A stretch of DNA of 13,696 nucleotides from Treponema sp. (GTDB taxonomy: Bacteria; Spirochaetota; Spirochaetia; Treponematales; Breznakiellaceae): the NCBI GenBank assembly GCA_031254175.1, contig JAIRUY010000060.1, positions 1 through 13,696 of the forward strand, given 5' to 3'. The notes beneath the pieces were generated by a model. That model worked only from the letters and a program-made list of their open reading frames with translations, searched no databases and was not told where the DNA came from. Within the stretch, counting starts at the first letter, position 1. Each line of letters starts with the position of its first letter. Position numbers and translations under genes: made by a program. This document shows, piece by piece, positions 7,153-13,696 of this stretch.

Positions 7153-8877
7153 TCAGTGCTTTCCTTGAAAAAAATCCAAAGATAAAATAGGCATAACCTG
7201 TCCATTCTTTTCAAGCCGGTAACGAATGTCCGCAGGAAGGAACAAACCTGCCAGGATTTCCACCGCGTTGTCTTGGCTGCTGCTCCCTCTGCTGAAAATT
7301 GACAGAAAAGGAATTTTATTGCGAAGCCTGTCCATAAAGCCCAGTTTTGGATACTCGTTATACCTAACCCTTTTTCCTTCCGGGATTCCGGCCAGCTCTT
7401 GTGCTTTTCGCAGCGCATCGGAAAAACTGCCGACACTGTCAATCAAACCCGCTTCCAGCGCTCTTGTTCCGGAAAATATCCTGCCCTGCGCAACAGCTTC
7501 CACTTTTTCAATATCCATTCCCCTGCCTAATGCAACTTTTTCAGTAAAAAGCCTGTAAAGATTCAGCATATAGTTTTTGTACCGTTCTTCTTCTGCTGCG
7601 GTTAAATTTCTGTACGGCAGCAAAAATCCCGTCATTAAATCCGCATGTGCGCCGCGTTGAATCGAGTCAGAGACAAGCCCGATTTTACCTGTAAGTCCGT
7701 TATCATAAAACCAGCTCCCGATTACGCCGATGGAGCCTGTAATTGTGTACGGAGTCGCCATGATATGACTGGCATTCATTGCCGCCCAATAACCGCCGGA
7801 AGCCGCCATCGATCCCATTGAGACAACGACAGGTTTCTTTTGTTTCGCATAACTAACCGCTTCGGCAACATAATCGGCGGCTTCCGCGCTTCCTCCCGGA
7901 GAATTTATTCTGATAACGATAGCTTTGACCCGCCTGTTGTCCGCCAAATCCCGTATTGTGCGTGACAAACCAAAAGCCGCCATTCCGCTTTCCATGTCCG
8001 TCTGTCCGTTTGCGTGGACAACGGCAATCACAGGAGGCCTTCTGAAAAGGCCGCCGCTGCCGGGCGGAGAGTAAATTGTTTCCGTGCCTGTCAAACTAGA
8101 TGAATAAGCGCCGTAAAGGGCAAAATTCAAATCTTCTTTCTTTTTTACCTTTTCGCCTTCACTTTCCATAATTGCTTCAAGAACGGCATCCTTCCTTCCG
8201 ACACGGTCAACAAGATTCCTTCTCAATGCGTTTTCCGCCGAATAGAGAAACTCGTGGTTCAGGACAGTGTCGAATTCATCGGCTGTCCAGTTACGCGCAT
8301 TTATTAATGTCTCGCGCGTCAGGTTAAAAATATCGTCAAGATAATCATTGTACTGGCTGCGATCGGCATCTGACATGGAATCTCTTGTATACATTTCTGC
8401 CGCCGATTTATACTCAAAATAACGAAGCTCTCTTGCGCCAATTCCCAGTTTTTCCAGAGTTTGCCGCACATAACCCCTGTTTATGGAATAACCAAGCATG
8501 GTCAAAACACCCAGCTCGTCCATTACAATTTTATCAGCCACAGAAGCCAGAAAGTAAACATCCATATCGGCGTTACTGATAAAAGCGTATACTTTTTTGC
8601 CTCCGGACTTAAATTGTTCCAGCGCGTTTCGAAGTTCCCACAAAAAATCCCTGTTTGTTGTGGAAATTGAACCAATGTTCAGAATTATTCCCTGCACTTT
8701 TTTATCATTTTCAGCTTTTTCAATTATTCTGAAAATTTCAAGCGGGCTTTTTGAACCGGCAAAAAGATTATTGCTGCGTTCTTCGTGAAAATTTAATTCC
8801 AGATACATTGTCTGGGAAAAAAGCGGAATTGAAATCATACAAAACATACCTATTATAAAATATTTTTTTACTCTCAT
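7153..8877 (-). CDS. sppA: Signal peptide peptidase SppA, long (67-kDa type) form
   Basis: SppA is a membrane-anchored serine protease that degrades cleaved signal peptides on the periplasmic side of the inner membrane. The 574 residues begin with a signal anchor or signal peptide (YFIIGMFCMISIPLFSQ). Two tandem S49 domains follow: an N-terminal one at about 45-235 and a C-terminal one at about 283-510. The Ser-Lys dyad is split between them as in E. coli: Lys157 in FEYKSAAE and Ser360 in MAASGGYW. INSPGGS (325-330) and TGSIGVIGSW (380-389) are typical. Length is close to the usual 590-620. The ATG overlaps the upstream amylase stop as ATGA, with GGGAGG six bases before it, so translation is coupled. 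Identification is strong; the link to the amylase is positional only. Confidence 0.93.
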   Translation of the reverse strand: MRVKKYFIIGMFCMISIPLFSQTMYLELNFHEERSNNLFAGSKSPLEIFRIIEKAENDKKVQGIILNIGSISTTNRDFLWELRNALEQFKSGGKKVYAFISNADMDVYFLASVADKIVMDELGVLTMLGYSINRGYVRQTLEKLGIGARELRYFEYKSAAEMYTRDSMSDADRSQYNDYLDDIFNLTRETLINARNWTADEFDTVLNHEFLYSAENALRRNLVDRVGRKDAVLEAIMESEGEKVKKKEDLNFALYGAYSSSLTGTETIYSPPGSGGLFRRPPVIAVVHANGQTDMESGMAAFGLSRTIRDLADNRRVKAIVIRINSPGGSAEAADYVAEAVSYAKQKKPVVVSMGSMAASGGYWAAMNASHIMATPYTITGSIGVIGSWFYDNGLTGKIGLVSDSIQRGAHADLMTGFLLPYRNLTAAEEERYKNYMLNLYRLFTEKVALGRGMDIEKVEAVAQGRIFSGTRALEAGLIDSVGSFSDALRKAQELAGIPEGKRVRYNEYPKLGFMDRLRNKIPFLSIFSRGSSSQDNAVEILAGLFLPADIRYRLEKNGQVMPILSLDFFQGKH

Positions 8878-11800
8878 TTTTTCCTCCCTTTTGGTTTTAC
8901 AGCGGGTTTCGTTTTTGTTCCCGCTTTTTTCGTATCAGTTTTCGCAGTCGGCTTTTTGGCAGTTGATTTCTTTTCGGCCGGCTTCTTGTCAACAGGTTTT
9001 TTCGGAGGTTTCACGCTTGTGCTTTTTTTTGCCGCTGCGCCTGTTTTTGCCTTGACCGGCTTTGTTGTCAAATTTTCAAGAAGCTTATCAAAGCGGAAGT
9101 TTGATTTTTGTTCAGCCTTTGTCAGCACATCATAAATTTTGACAATCCTGTCGATTCGTTCTTCATACGAGAGGTCTGTAACATTATCTATCAGGAGGAA
9201 TATTGACGAATAGAACAGAGCGTCTTCAAAACCTTCCCTGTTAAACCAGATAACATCATCAAAAATGTTAATTCCCAAAATCCGCCTGAAATCTTCATCA
9301 AGATAATTTTCCTGAAGGATTAACAGCGCAAAAGCAGCGGCGTCAAATTTTAAATCGTTCTTAAAGAAAGTCCCGTGCTTGGTCTTGCTCATTATAACCC
9401 TTGAAATATCTATAATCTTCCATGCTTCATATTCTGAAGCGCCGTGGCGGCAAAAAACATCTTTTAATTTGCGGCCAAGATCCCAATGGGTAAAAGCGAG
9501 GTCTGCAGCATGGCGGCCTGTTGCTTCTTTTCCGATTACAGAACGCAATAGAGAAATCACGCCGTAACCAAGAGCAATTGCGCAAAACAGCGGATTTTTT
9601 GTCAGGTTGGCAGAAAATTTGACAGAGAAAGGCTCTGTCGTCTTTTTTGACGCTGTCTGCTTCGCTGTTATCCTGATTTTTTCCACCGTGTCAATAAATG
9701 TCTCAAATTCACTGAAAATTTCTTCCGCATCAACCGCTGTAAATTTTAATTTTACGCTTTCTTTATTTTCTGATTCTTTTCCGGCTCCTGACGGTTTTTC
9801 ATCAGAAGCTTCCCAGGCGTCATAAGCGCCGTCTGCTCCCGATACAAAGAAAAGGGCTGTTTTAATAAATGTTTTTGCGGATTCTTTTAACGAATCAATG
9901 ACTGATTGACTGCCGGCTAAATCACACAGATTTTCAATTGTTTCCTCTTTGAAAATTTCCATAAACCGGTAATAAAGCTCGCCAAGAAAAATGTCTTTAA
10001 TCGCGGCAAGCGGATCGGGAACTCCCATGCCGTTCAAATCATTGTTAAGTCTTGCCCAGCGTCCCTTAACATCATCTTCTACTTCATAAATATCAAGGAA
10101 AACATGAGACTCATAGCCTTTTAATCCGACAAAAAAACCATTCTCGCAGATTGCCCTGGACGAACGAATAAACCACAGATTCGATGTTTGATCGCGTAAC
10201 AGAGTGAAATAATGACCTTCCCCGTGAATCGCGAGAGCTTCGCTTAGGGTGTCCCTGCGGGTGCCGCCGGCTTCCGCGGACACCGGAATTGCCGGATCGC
10301 TTATTCTGATCCAGCCCGATGTTTCATAATAGGAATTATTGTAAAAAATCAGCGCCTTTTCTTCATGATCGCCGGCCCAAACACGGTTGGAATATGCGAA
10401 AACATTTTCGTTTACAGAACCGCCGTCACAATAAAGATCGTAAAGCCTGAAATTTGCGCTTCCGGAAAAAAGATAGCGCCTTTTCATGAGCGGGAAAATT
10501 TCTCGTTCATGGCGGTCTACAAGATAACTGTCCGGATGTTCATCGCGGTAAGAGCGGCGGTACTCCATTCCGTACTTTTCTTCAAACCCTTCAATCTGGC
10601 CGTGGCCGAACATAGGCAGTCCCGGCATCGTTACCATCATCATGCAGATACCGAAATATTTATCGCCTTTGCCGAACTGCGCAACCGCCGTATCTTCATC
10701 AGGATTATTCATAAAATTAACAAAACGTTTGAGTATTTCGGGATCAAATTCCAGCGTGTTTTTTATGGTCGCGCGGTACTTTTCGTTTTCTTCATTTTTC
10801 AGCATATTCATAAAAGCGGAATTGTAAACACGGTGCATACCGAGCGTGCGCACAAAATAACCTTCCATCATCCAGAATGCTTCGGCTAAAAGCAGCGTAT
10901 TCGGCGCTTCCTCTGCGCAGCGATCAACAACCTCGCGCCAAAACTCGTTTGGTATGCGCTGATTGAACTCTTCGGTGCTGATAGTGTGTTCCGCGCGGCT
11001 TGCGATTGCTCCGCCCGTTCCCGGCGCCGGAAACCACAGCCGCTGAATGTGCCTTTTTGCAAGAGTCATTGCGGCATCAAAACGTACTATTGAAAACTGG
11101 CGGCAAACGCCGACAATTGTGCGGATAACAGCCTCGCGCGCCTCAGGATTGAGGAAATCAATCTGCGCCGTATCGTTCCACGGCATCGAAGTGCCGTCAT
11201 TGCCGTGGTAAATGTAGCGTGTGTTGCCTGTGCGGTTATCGATTCTCTTAAAAACAACCGCCGCATCAGAGCGGGAAAAATAATGTTCTTCTATCTGAAC
11301 GGTTATATCGTCTCTGCCGGAAAGATTGTCGCAGTTGTAGTTGTAGGTCGGAAACGGCGGATAAGGAAGCTGAAGAAAACGGTCGGGATGTTCTATCATC
11401 CAGCGGCTGTCGATACCGGTGTGGTTTGGAACCATGTCAGATCCAAGTCGTATGCCCCTGCGTTTGCAGCGATCCCGCAGATTACAGAGAGCGCCCCAGC
11501 CGCCGAGTTCTCCCGCAATGTCGTAATCGTAAAGGCTGTACGCGGAAGCCGCCGCTTCGGGGTTGCCTGTCCATTGTTTTATTGTCTTGCTCGCGTGGCT
11601 TCGTTCCCACAGGCCGATAAGCCAAAGGCCGGTAAAGCCTCGGCGGGCCAATTCATTGAGTTCCTCATCGGGGATCTGATCAAGACGGGAAATTTCCCTG
11701 TCGTATTTTTGAGAAATCTGGAAAAGCCAAACAAGCGTACATTTTGCCATCAGTACGGTTTTTGGCATCCATTCCTGATCGGGACTGAATCTTTCGTATT

Positions 11801-12707
11801 CATCAAGACCGGCAAAGGTCAAAACATTGGCGGGGCCGGGCCCTGAGAATCCGGGTTTATTTTCTTCATTTATTACATCAAGACTCATAAGCAGGCGCGC
11901 CATGAATTTTGAAATAAGTAGCCCCCAGTGTTTTCGCATATACTCAAGCTGGCCGGTAAGGGAATCGGGCGAAGCCAGCGCAGGAGAACGAAGGAAATCC
12001 CACAGATTCATACCGTCAGGGCCAAACGGCGGAAGCTCCTTAAAGTGCTCTTTTAATTCTTCAATTGCGTCAGGATAGACGGTTTTTTTGGACAGATCCC
12101 TGTCATCAAACATAAACTTAAATGGCTTAAAAGCCGGATTAAGGTTTGCAAGAGCCAGAAGCAAAGTTTCTTCGATAGAGAGAGCCCGGCAGCTATCGCC
12201 TTCTTCTTTGCTTTTTAAATATTCTTTTACTTTTTTTTCGCCTGTGTACACTTGTCTGGGCGGAAACTGATTTGAAAAAGAAGTCAAAAGAGCGTCCGTT
12301 TTATCTTCGCCAAGATTGTTTTCAAGCCTGTCAAGCGCGGTTTCAAAAATATCGCTTTGAACCTGTTCGCGGTAAAGAGCAACCACAAAGTGAAGTATTT
12401 CGTCGATCAAACCCATTGCAAAAAGCTGGCCGGATTTTATAAACCGCTCAGGAAAAGCGGGGTCTTGTTTCAGGTTGAATTTTGCCGCAAGTTCTCTTGT
12501 TTGTTTCATGTCGGCAAGAACTACGTTTCCGGTGAGAGCAAATAAACTGTCTTTTAATTCATATTCTTTGCGGACATCGCGGTTGATGTGGAATTCCATC
12601 CTTGCCTTACCGTAAGCCGCTTTGTAAGTCCTGTTTTTTGCAGAGGAAGCGGTCAGGAGCGCTGTAGGTTTTTCCAGTTTTTTGAGTTTTATTACAAGTT
12701 TTTCCAC
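8874..12707 (-). CDS. Very large cytoplasmic GH13 alpha-amylase-family protein with histone H1-like tail
   Basis: The 1277 residues have no signal peptide. About 1-335 is a helical N-terminal region I do not recognise. About 340-870 is a GH13 (beta/alpha)8 barrel: region I DMVPNH (424-429), region II VRFDAAM with nucleophile Asp544, region III LLLAEAFW with acid/base Glu609, and region IV NNPDED with Asp670. The catalytic triad is present, but the usual region IV histidine (NHD) is proline (NPD), and region II lacks the usual terminal Lys-His. About 900-1210 is an unrecognised domain (RRILGINIFDDVIWFNREGF), followed by a basic tail. It probably acts on intracellular alpha-glucan or maltodextrin, as hydrolase or transferase; specificity cannot be read. 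The start is GTG at 12707-12705 with AAGGAG five bases upstream. It overlaps sppA by four bases. Confidence 0.85.
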   Translation of the reverse strand: MEKLVIKLKKLEKPTALLTASSAKNRTYKAAYGKARMEFHINRDVRKEYELKDSLFALTGNVVLADMKQTRELAAKFNLKQDPAFPERFIKSGQLFAMGLIDEILHFVVALYREQVQSDIFETALDRLENNLGEDKTDALLTSFSNQFPPRQVYTGEKKVKEYLKSKEEGDSCRALSIEETLLLALANLNPAFKPFKFMFDDRDLSKKTVYPDAIEELKEHFKELPPFGPDGMNLWDFLRSPALASPDSLTGQLEYMRKHWGLLISKFMARLLMSLDVINEENKPGFSGPGPANVLTFAGLDEYERFSPDQEWMPKTVLMAKCTLVWLFQISQKYDREISRLDQIPDEELNELARRGFTGLWLIGLWERSHASKTIKQWTGNPEAAASAYSLYDYDIAGELGGWGALCNLRDRCKRRGIRLGSDMVPNHTGIDSRWMIEHPDRFLQLPYPPFPTYNYNCDNLSGRDDITVQIEEHYFSRSDAAVVFKRIDNRTGNTRYIYHGNDGTSMPWNDTAQIDFLNPEAREAVIRTIVGVCRQFSIVRFDAAMTLAKRHIQRLWFPAPGTGGAIASRAEHTISTEEFNQRIPNEFWREVVDRCAEEAPNTLLLAEAFWMMEGYFVRTLGMHRVYNSAFMNMLKNEENEKYRATIKNTLEFDPEILKRFVNFMNNPDEDTAVAQFGKGDKYFGICMMMVTMPGLPMFGHGQIEGFEEKYGMEYRRSYRDEHPDSYLVDRHEREIFPLMKRRYLFSGSANFRLYDLYCDGGSVNENVFAYSNRVWAGDHEEKALIFYNNSYYETSGWIRISDPAIPVSAEAGGTRRDTLSEALAIHGEGHYFTLLRDQTSNLWFIRSSRAICENGFFVGLKGYESHVFLDIYEVEDDVKGRWARLNNDLNGMGVPDPLAAIKDIFLGELYYRFMEIFKEETIENLCDLAGSQSVIDSLKESAKTFIKTALFFVSGADGAYDAWEASDEKPSGAGKESENKESVKLKFTAVDAEEIFSEFETFIDTVEKIRITAKQTASKKTTEPFSVKFSANLTKNPLFCAIALGYGVISLLRSVIGKEATGRHAADLAFTHWDLGRKLKDVFCRHGASEYEAWKIIDISRVIMSKTKHGTFFKNDLKFDAAAFALLILQENYLDEDFRRILGINIFDDVIWFNREGFEDALFYSSIFLLIDNVTDLSYEERIDRIVKIYDVLTKAEQKSNFRFDKLLENLTTKPVKAKTGAAAKKSTSVKPPKKPVDKKPAEKKSTAKKPTAKTDTKKAGTKTKPAVKPKGRKK
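8877..9062 (-). repeat. Lys/Ala/Pro/Thr-rich low-complexity tail of the GH13 gene
   Basis: This encodes about the last 62 residues of the GH13 protein (about 1216-1277), made of irregular repeats such as AKKSTS, KKPVDKKPAEKK, STAKKPTAK and TKPAVKPKGRKK. It is very basic, with almost no hydrophobic residues, and resembles histone H1-type tails. It should be disordered and able to bind polyanions. Imperfect repeats of this kind change length easily. Confidence 0.8.
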
Positions 12708-12747
12708 GGATGCTCCTTTATGGGTGTATGTATTTCCGATGCGTTAA

Positions 12748-12753
12748 ATTATA
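12748..12753 (-). promoter_or_regulatory. -10 box for the amylase-sppA unit
   Basis: A perfect TATAAT reads on the minus strand, preceded directly by TG. No clear -35 is seen 16-18 bases upstream; that region is T-rich. Transcription would start near 12740, leaving a leader of about 33 bases that carries the AAGGAG before the GTG start. Confidence 0.4.
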
Positions 12754-12797
12754 CAATAGAAATGGAAAAAAACAGAGCTAAAAAGAGAGAAAAAGAT

Positions 12798-12803
12798 TAT
12801 AAT
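12798..12803 (+). promoter_or_regulatory. -10 box directly before the lipoprotein-like gene
   Basis: A perfect TATAAT ends seven bases before the ATG at 12811, and no Shine-Dalgarno sequence is visible. No -35 is recognisable at the right distance (GAGCTA at 12775-12780). If used, the transcript would begin at or next to the start codon. In AT-rich DNA this could be chance. Confidence 0.3.
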
Positions 12804-12810
12804 CCATAGT

Positions 12811-13221
12811 ATGATTAGGAAATTAATAACGCTGATTCTAATCGCTTTTCTGTTATTTGCCTTTGGCTGTTCCAGTGCCAAAGGCGCAACAATCGAAATG
12901 GACACATCTTTTCAAGGCTCTTTGAGCGGATCGGCTCTGGGCGGCTCAGACAGCGCCTCTTTTGCATCCGCATCAACAGCGGCAGGGCAAAACACAACGG
13001 CAGCATCCGGCATTAACAGACAAGGCCAGTCATCCGGCGGACAGGTAAAACAGTTTTTCGGTAATATTGACGGTCTTTTTACCAGAACAAAAGGAACTTT
13101 TATCGGCTTTCTTCTTTACTTTATTCCCATTCTGATAATTATGGCTTTTCTTTACTTTTTACTTTTTGGCAAACCTAACCTGTTCAGAAAAGGCTTGTCT
13201 CTGGTAACAAGCAGGCGTTAG
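12811..13221 (+). CDS. Small lipoprotein-like membrane protein of unknown function
   Basis: This 136-residue protein opens with a lipoprotein-type signal (MIRKLITLILIAFLLFAFGC), placing the candidate lipidated cysteine at residue 20. The lipobox AFGC is non-consensus but resembles the relaxed lipoboxes of spirochaetes. Residues about 27-80 are rich in Ser, Gly, Ala, Thr and Gln and probably disordered. Residues about 96-119 form a strong membrane helix (GFLLYFIPILIIMAFLYFLL), followed by a short basic tail (KPNLFRKGLSLVTSRR) that predicts a cytoplasmic C-terminus. I recognise no family. The start is chosen because it gives a complete signal sequence, though no ribosome site precedes it. The stop lies nine bases before an attC-like site, as in an integron cassette, so it may be a cassette gene. 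It is divergent from the amylase gene. Confidence 0.65.
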   Translation: MIRKLITLILIAFLLFAFGCSSAKGATIEMDTSFQGSLSGSALGGSDSASFASASTAAGQNTTAASGINRQGQSSGGQVKQFFGNIDGLFTRTKGTFIGFLLYFIPILIIMAFLYFLLFGKPNLFRKGLSLVTSRR

Positions 13222-13230
13222 GGAGTTGTC

Positions 13231-13274
13231 GCTTAACTTGATGCCGGACAAAAGTCCGCAATCAGCAGTTAGGT
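13231..13274 (+). other. Candidate integron attC recombination site
   Basis: GCTTAAC (13231-13237) fits the left core consensus RYYYAAC, and GTTAGGT (13268-13274) fits the right core GTTRRRY. Folded as a single strand, the two cores pair along all seven positions if G-T wobble is allowed. Inside them GCCGGAC and GTCCGC pair around an AAAA loop. The left inner box carries one extra unpaired base, as attC L'' boxes do, which favours plus orientation. A second base (A) is bulged in the right arm. At 44 bp it is shorter than most known attC sites. An ORF just upstream and a toxin-antitoxin module just downstream fit a cassette array. No integrase gene is in the window. Confidence 0.5.
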
Positions 13275-13373
13275 GCCATTCATGCCCTCAATGTTTTTTA
13301 AAAATAAAAGTAAAGCATACACAAGTTATTATTCAAATTTGTAGAAGTTCAAGAAAAGTATGTATGAAAACCA

Positions 13374-13402
13374 TTGACATATAGTGTAAAAATGAATATT
13401 AT
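13374..13402 (+). promoter_or_regulatory. Strong promoter of the antitoxin-toxin module
   Basis: TTGACA (13374-13379), a 17-base spacer and TATTAT (13397-13402) give near-perfect sigma-70 consensus. Transcription would start near 13409, just before AGGGGA (13411-13416) and the ATG at 13423. The spacer includes an imperfect palindrome (ACATATAGTGT) that could be a ribbon-helix-helix autoregulatory operator; this last point is speculative. Confidence 0.7.
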
Positions 13403-13422
13403 TGAATGCAAGGGGAAATAAT

Positions 13423-13656
13423 ATGGCTAAAACAATAACATTGCGGGTTGATGAGAATATTTACAAAACTCTCAAAAGGGCTGCTGATGGCGATAGGCGG
13501 ACTATTTCAAATTTTATTGAAAACGCTACAATAAACTACATTTTTAATAATAATGTTGTTGATGATATTGAAATGAGTGAAATTATTTTTTTTGAAAAAG
13601 ACATTAAAAAGGGGGTGGATGATATAAAAAAAGGGCGGTATAAAATAATTGACTAA
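13423..13656 (+). CDS. CopG-type ribbon-helix-helix antitoxin
   Basis: This 77-residue protein should bind DNA with its N-terminal ribbon-helix-helix fold (KTITLRVDENIYKTLKRAAD, then RRTISNFIENATINYI) and neutralise its toxin with an acidic/charged C-terminal part (IFFEKDIKKGVDDIKKGRYK). The pattern TITLRVDE...RTISNFIE is typical of CopG/RelB-like antitoxins of type II modules. The ATG at 13423 is chosen because AGGGGA lies six bases upstream; a longer reading from TTG at 13402 would start inside the -10 box. A toxin-like reading frame overlaps its last eight bases. By hand count 13441-13696 is about 28% G+C, far below the carAB region, which suggests horizontal acquisition. Such modules normally repress their own promoter. 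Confidence 0.85.
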   Translation: MAKTITLRVDENIYKTLKRAADGDRRTISNFIENATINYIFNNNVVDDIEMSEIIFFEKDIKKGVDDIKKGRYKIID

Positions 13657-13696
13657 ATATAAATTGGCTGAAACTGAAACATTTTCTAAAAAAATA
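13649..13696 (+). CDS. RelE/ParE-type toxin, first 16 codons only
   Basis: From TTG at 13649 the frame reads (M)TKYKLAETETFSKKI to the window edge. The start resembles RelE/ParE-superfamily toxins that open with a strand and the 'AET--F-KKI' pattern. It overlaps the antitoxin stop by eight bases, usual for such pairs. AAGGG lies about 13 bases upstream, rather far, and no ATG is available. Type II toxins of this group are ribosome-dependent RNases or gyrase poisons; which one cannot be told here. Confidence 0.55.
   Translation, partial: MTKYKLAETETFSKKI

Noticed and set aside
10365..10889. 174-codon plus-strand open frame
   Set aside because: Antisense to the GH13 coding region, with an unlikely residue mix and no family features; a mirror of codon bias.
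11205..11846. 213-codon plus-strand open frame
   Set aside because: It lies wholly antisense to the GH13 barrel, which has all its catalytic motifs. Its translation shows no domain, and it has no ribosome site.
12743..12749. GTTAAAT as the left boundary of a cassette containing the lipoprotein-like gene
   Set aside because: It fits GTTRRRY and would give a normal cassette size, but the motif is common. No partner core is seen upstream, and the amylase -10 box lies just inside it. Not enough support.
13173..13223. Second attC-like pair, ACCTAAC and GTTAGGG, at the end of the lipoprotein-like ORF
   Set aside because: The right core breaks the consensus at its last base, and the inner arms are very unequal (13 versus 4 bases). 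It overlaps coding sequence; probably chance.
13402..13422. Earlier TTG start for the antitoxin
   Set aside because: It would begin inside the -10 box of the promoter, before the transcript starts. The ATG at 13423 has an ideal ribosome site.

Overview
The window reads as chromosomal DNA of a diderm, probably a spirochaete of the Treponema lineage. This is inference. It rests on a secreted barrel-like protein with an 'LPLGAQS' type signal peptide, a relaxed lipobox, a very large cytoplasmic GH13 protein next to SppA, and an integron-like attachment site with a toxin-antitoxin cassette; Treponema denticola is known to carry a chromosomal integron. No rRNA, tRNA, CRISPR array or insertion sequence was seen. 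Base composition looks mid-range for most of the window and drops sharply at the right end.

Layout. Positions 1-635 (minus strand) hold the 5' part of an exported, probably outer-membrane protein that runs off the left edge. A 98-bp divergent spacer with back-to-back promoters separates it from carA (734-1792) and the overlapping carB (1779-5771) on the plus strand. carB is the main surprise: a full carbamoyl-phosphate synthase large chain is fused in frame to a full-length diaminopimelate epimerase (DapF) domain. In that domain the first catalytic cysteine appears to be glycine and a substrate-binding asparagine is aspartate. The fused gene meets an MFS sugar-type transporter (5768-6943, minus) tail to tail with overlapping stop codons and a terminator-like hairpin across the junction. 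The transporter is preceded by an 11-bp perfect dyad and a separate 15-bp perfect hairpin. Next, still on the minus strand, come sppA (7153-8877) and a 1277-residue GH13 alpha-amylase-family protein (8874-12707). These two overlap by ATGA, so they are transcribed amylase then sppA. The amylase ends in a lysine/alanine/proline-rich tail like histone H1.

A second divergent spacer leads to a small plus-strand lipoprotein-like ORF (12811-13221). Nine bases after it lies a 44-bp sequence with integron attC features. An AT-rich segment follows, with its own consensus promoter, a CopG-type antitoxin gene and the first 16 codons of a RelE/ParE-type toxin gene that leaves the window.

How the genes fit together. 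CarA and CarB make carbamoyl phosphate for pyrimidines and arginine, and the DapF domain belongs to the lysine/peptidoglycan precursor pathway, so the fusion joins two amino-acid/nitrogen branches in one polypeptide. The GH13 protein and the sugar-type transporter suggest carbohydrate use, but no shared operon is shown. The right end looks like accessory, horizontally mobile DNA.
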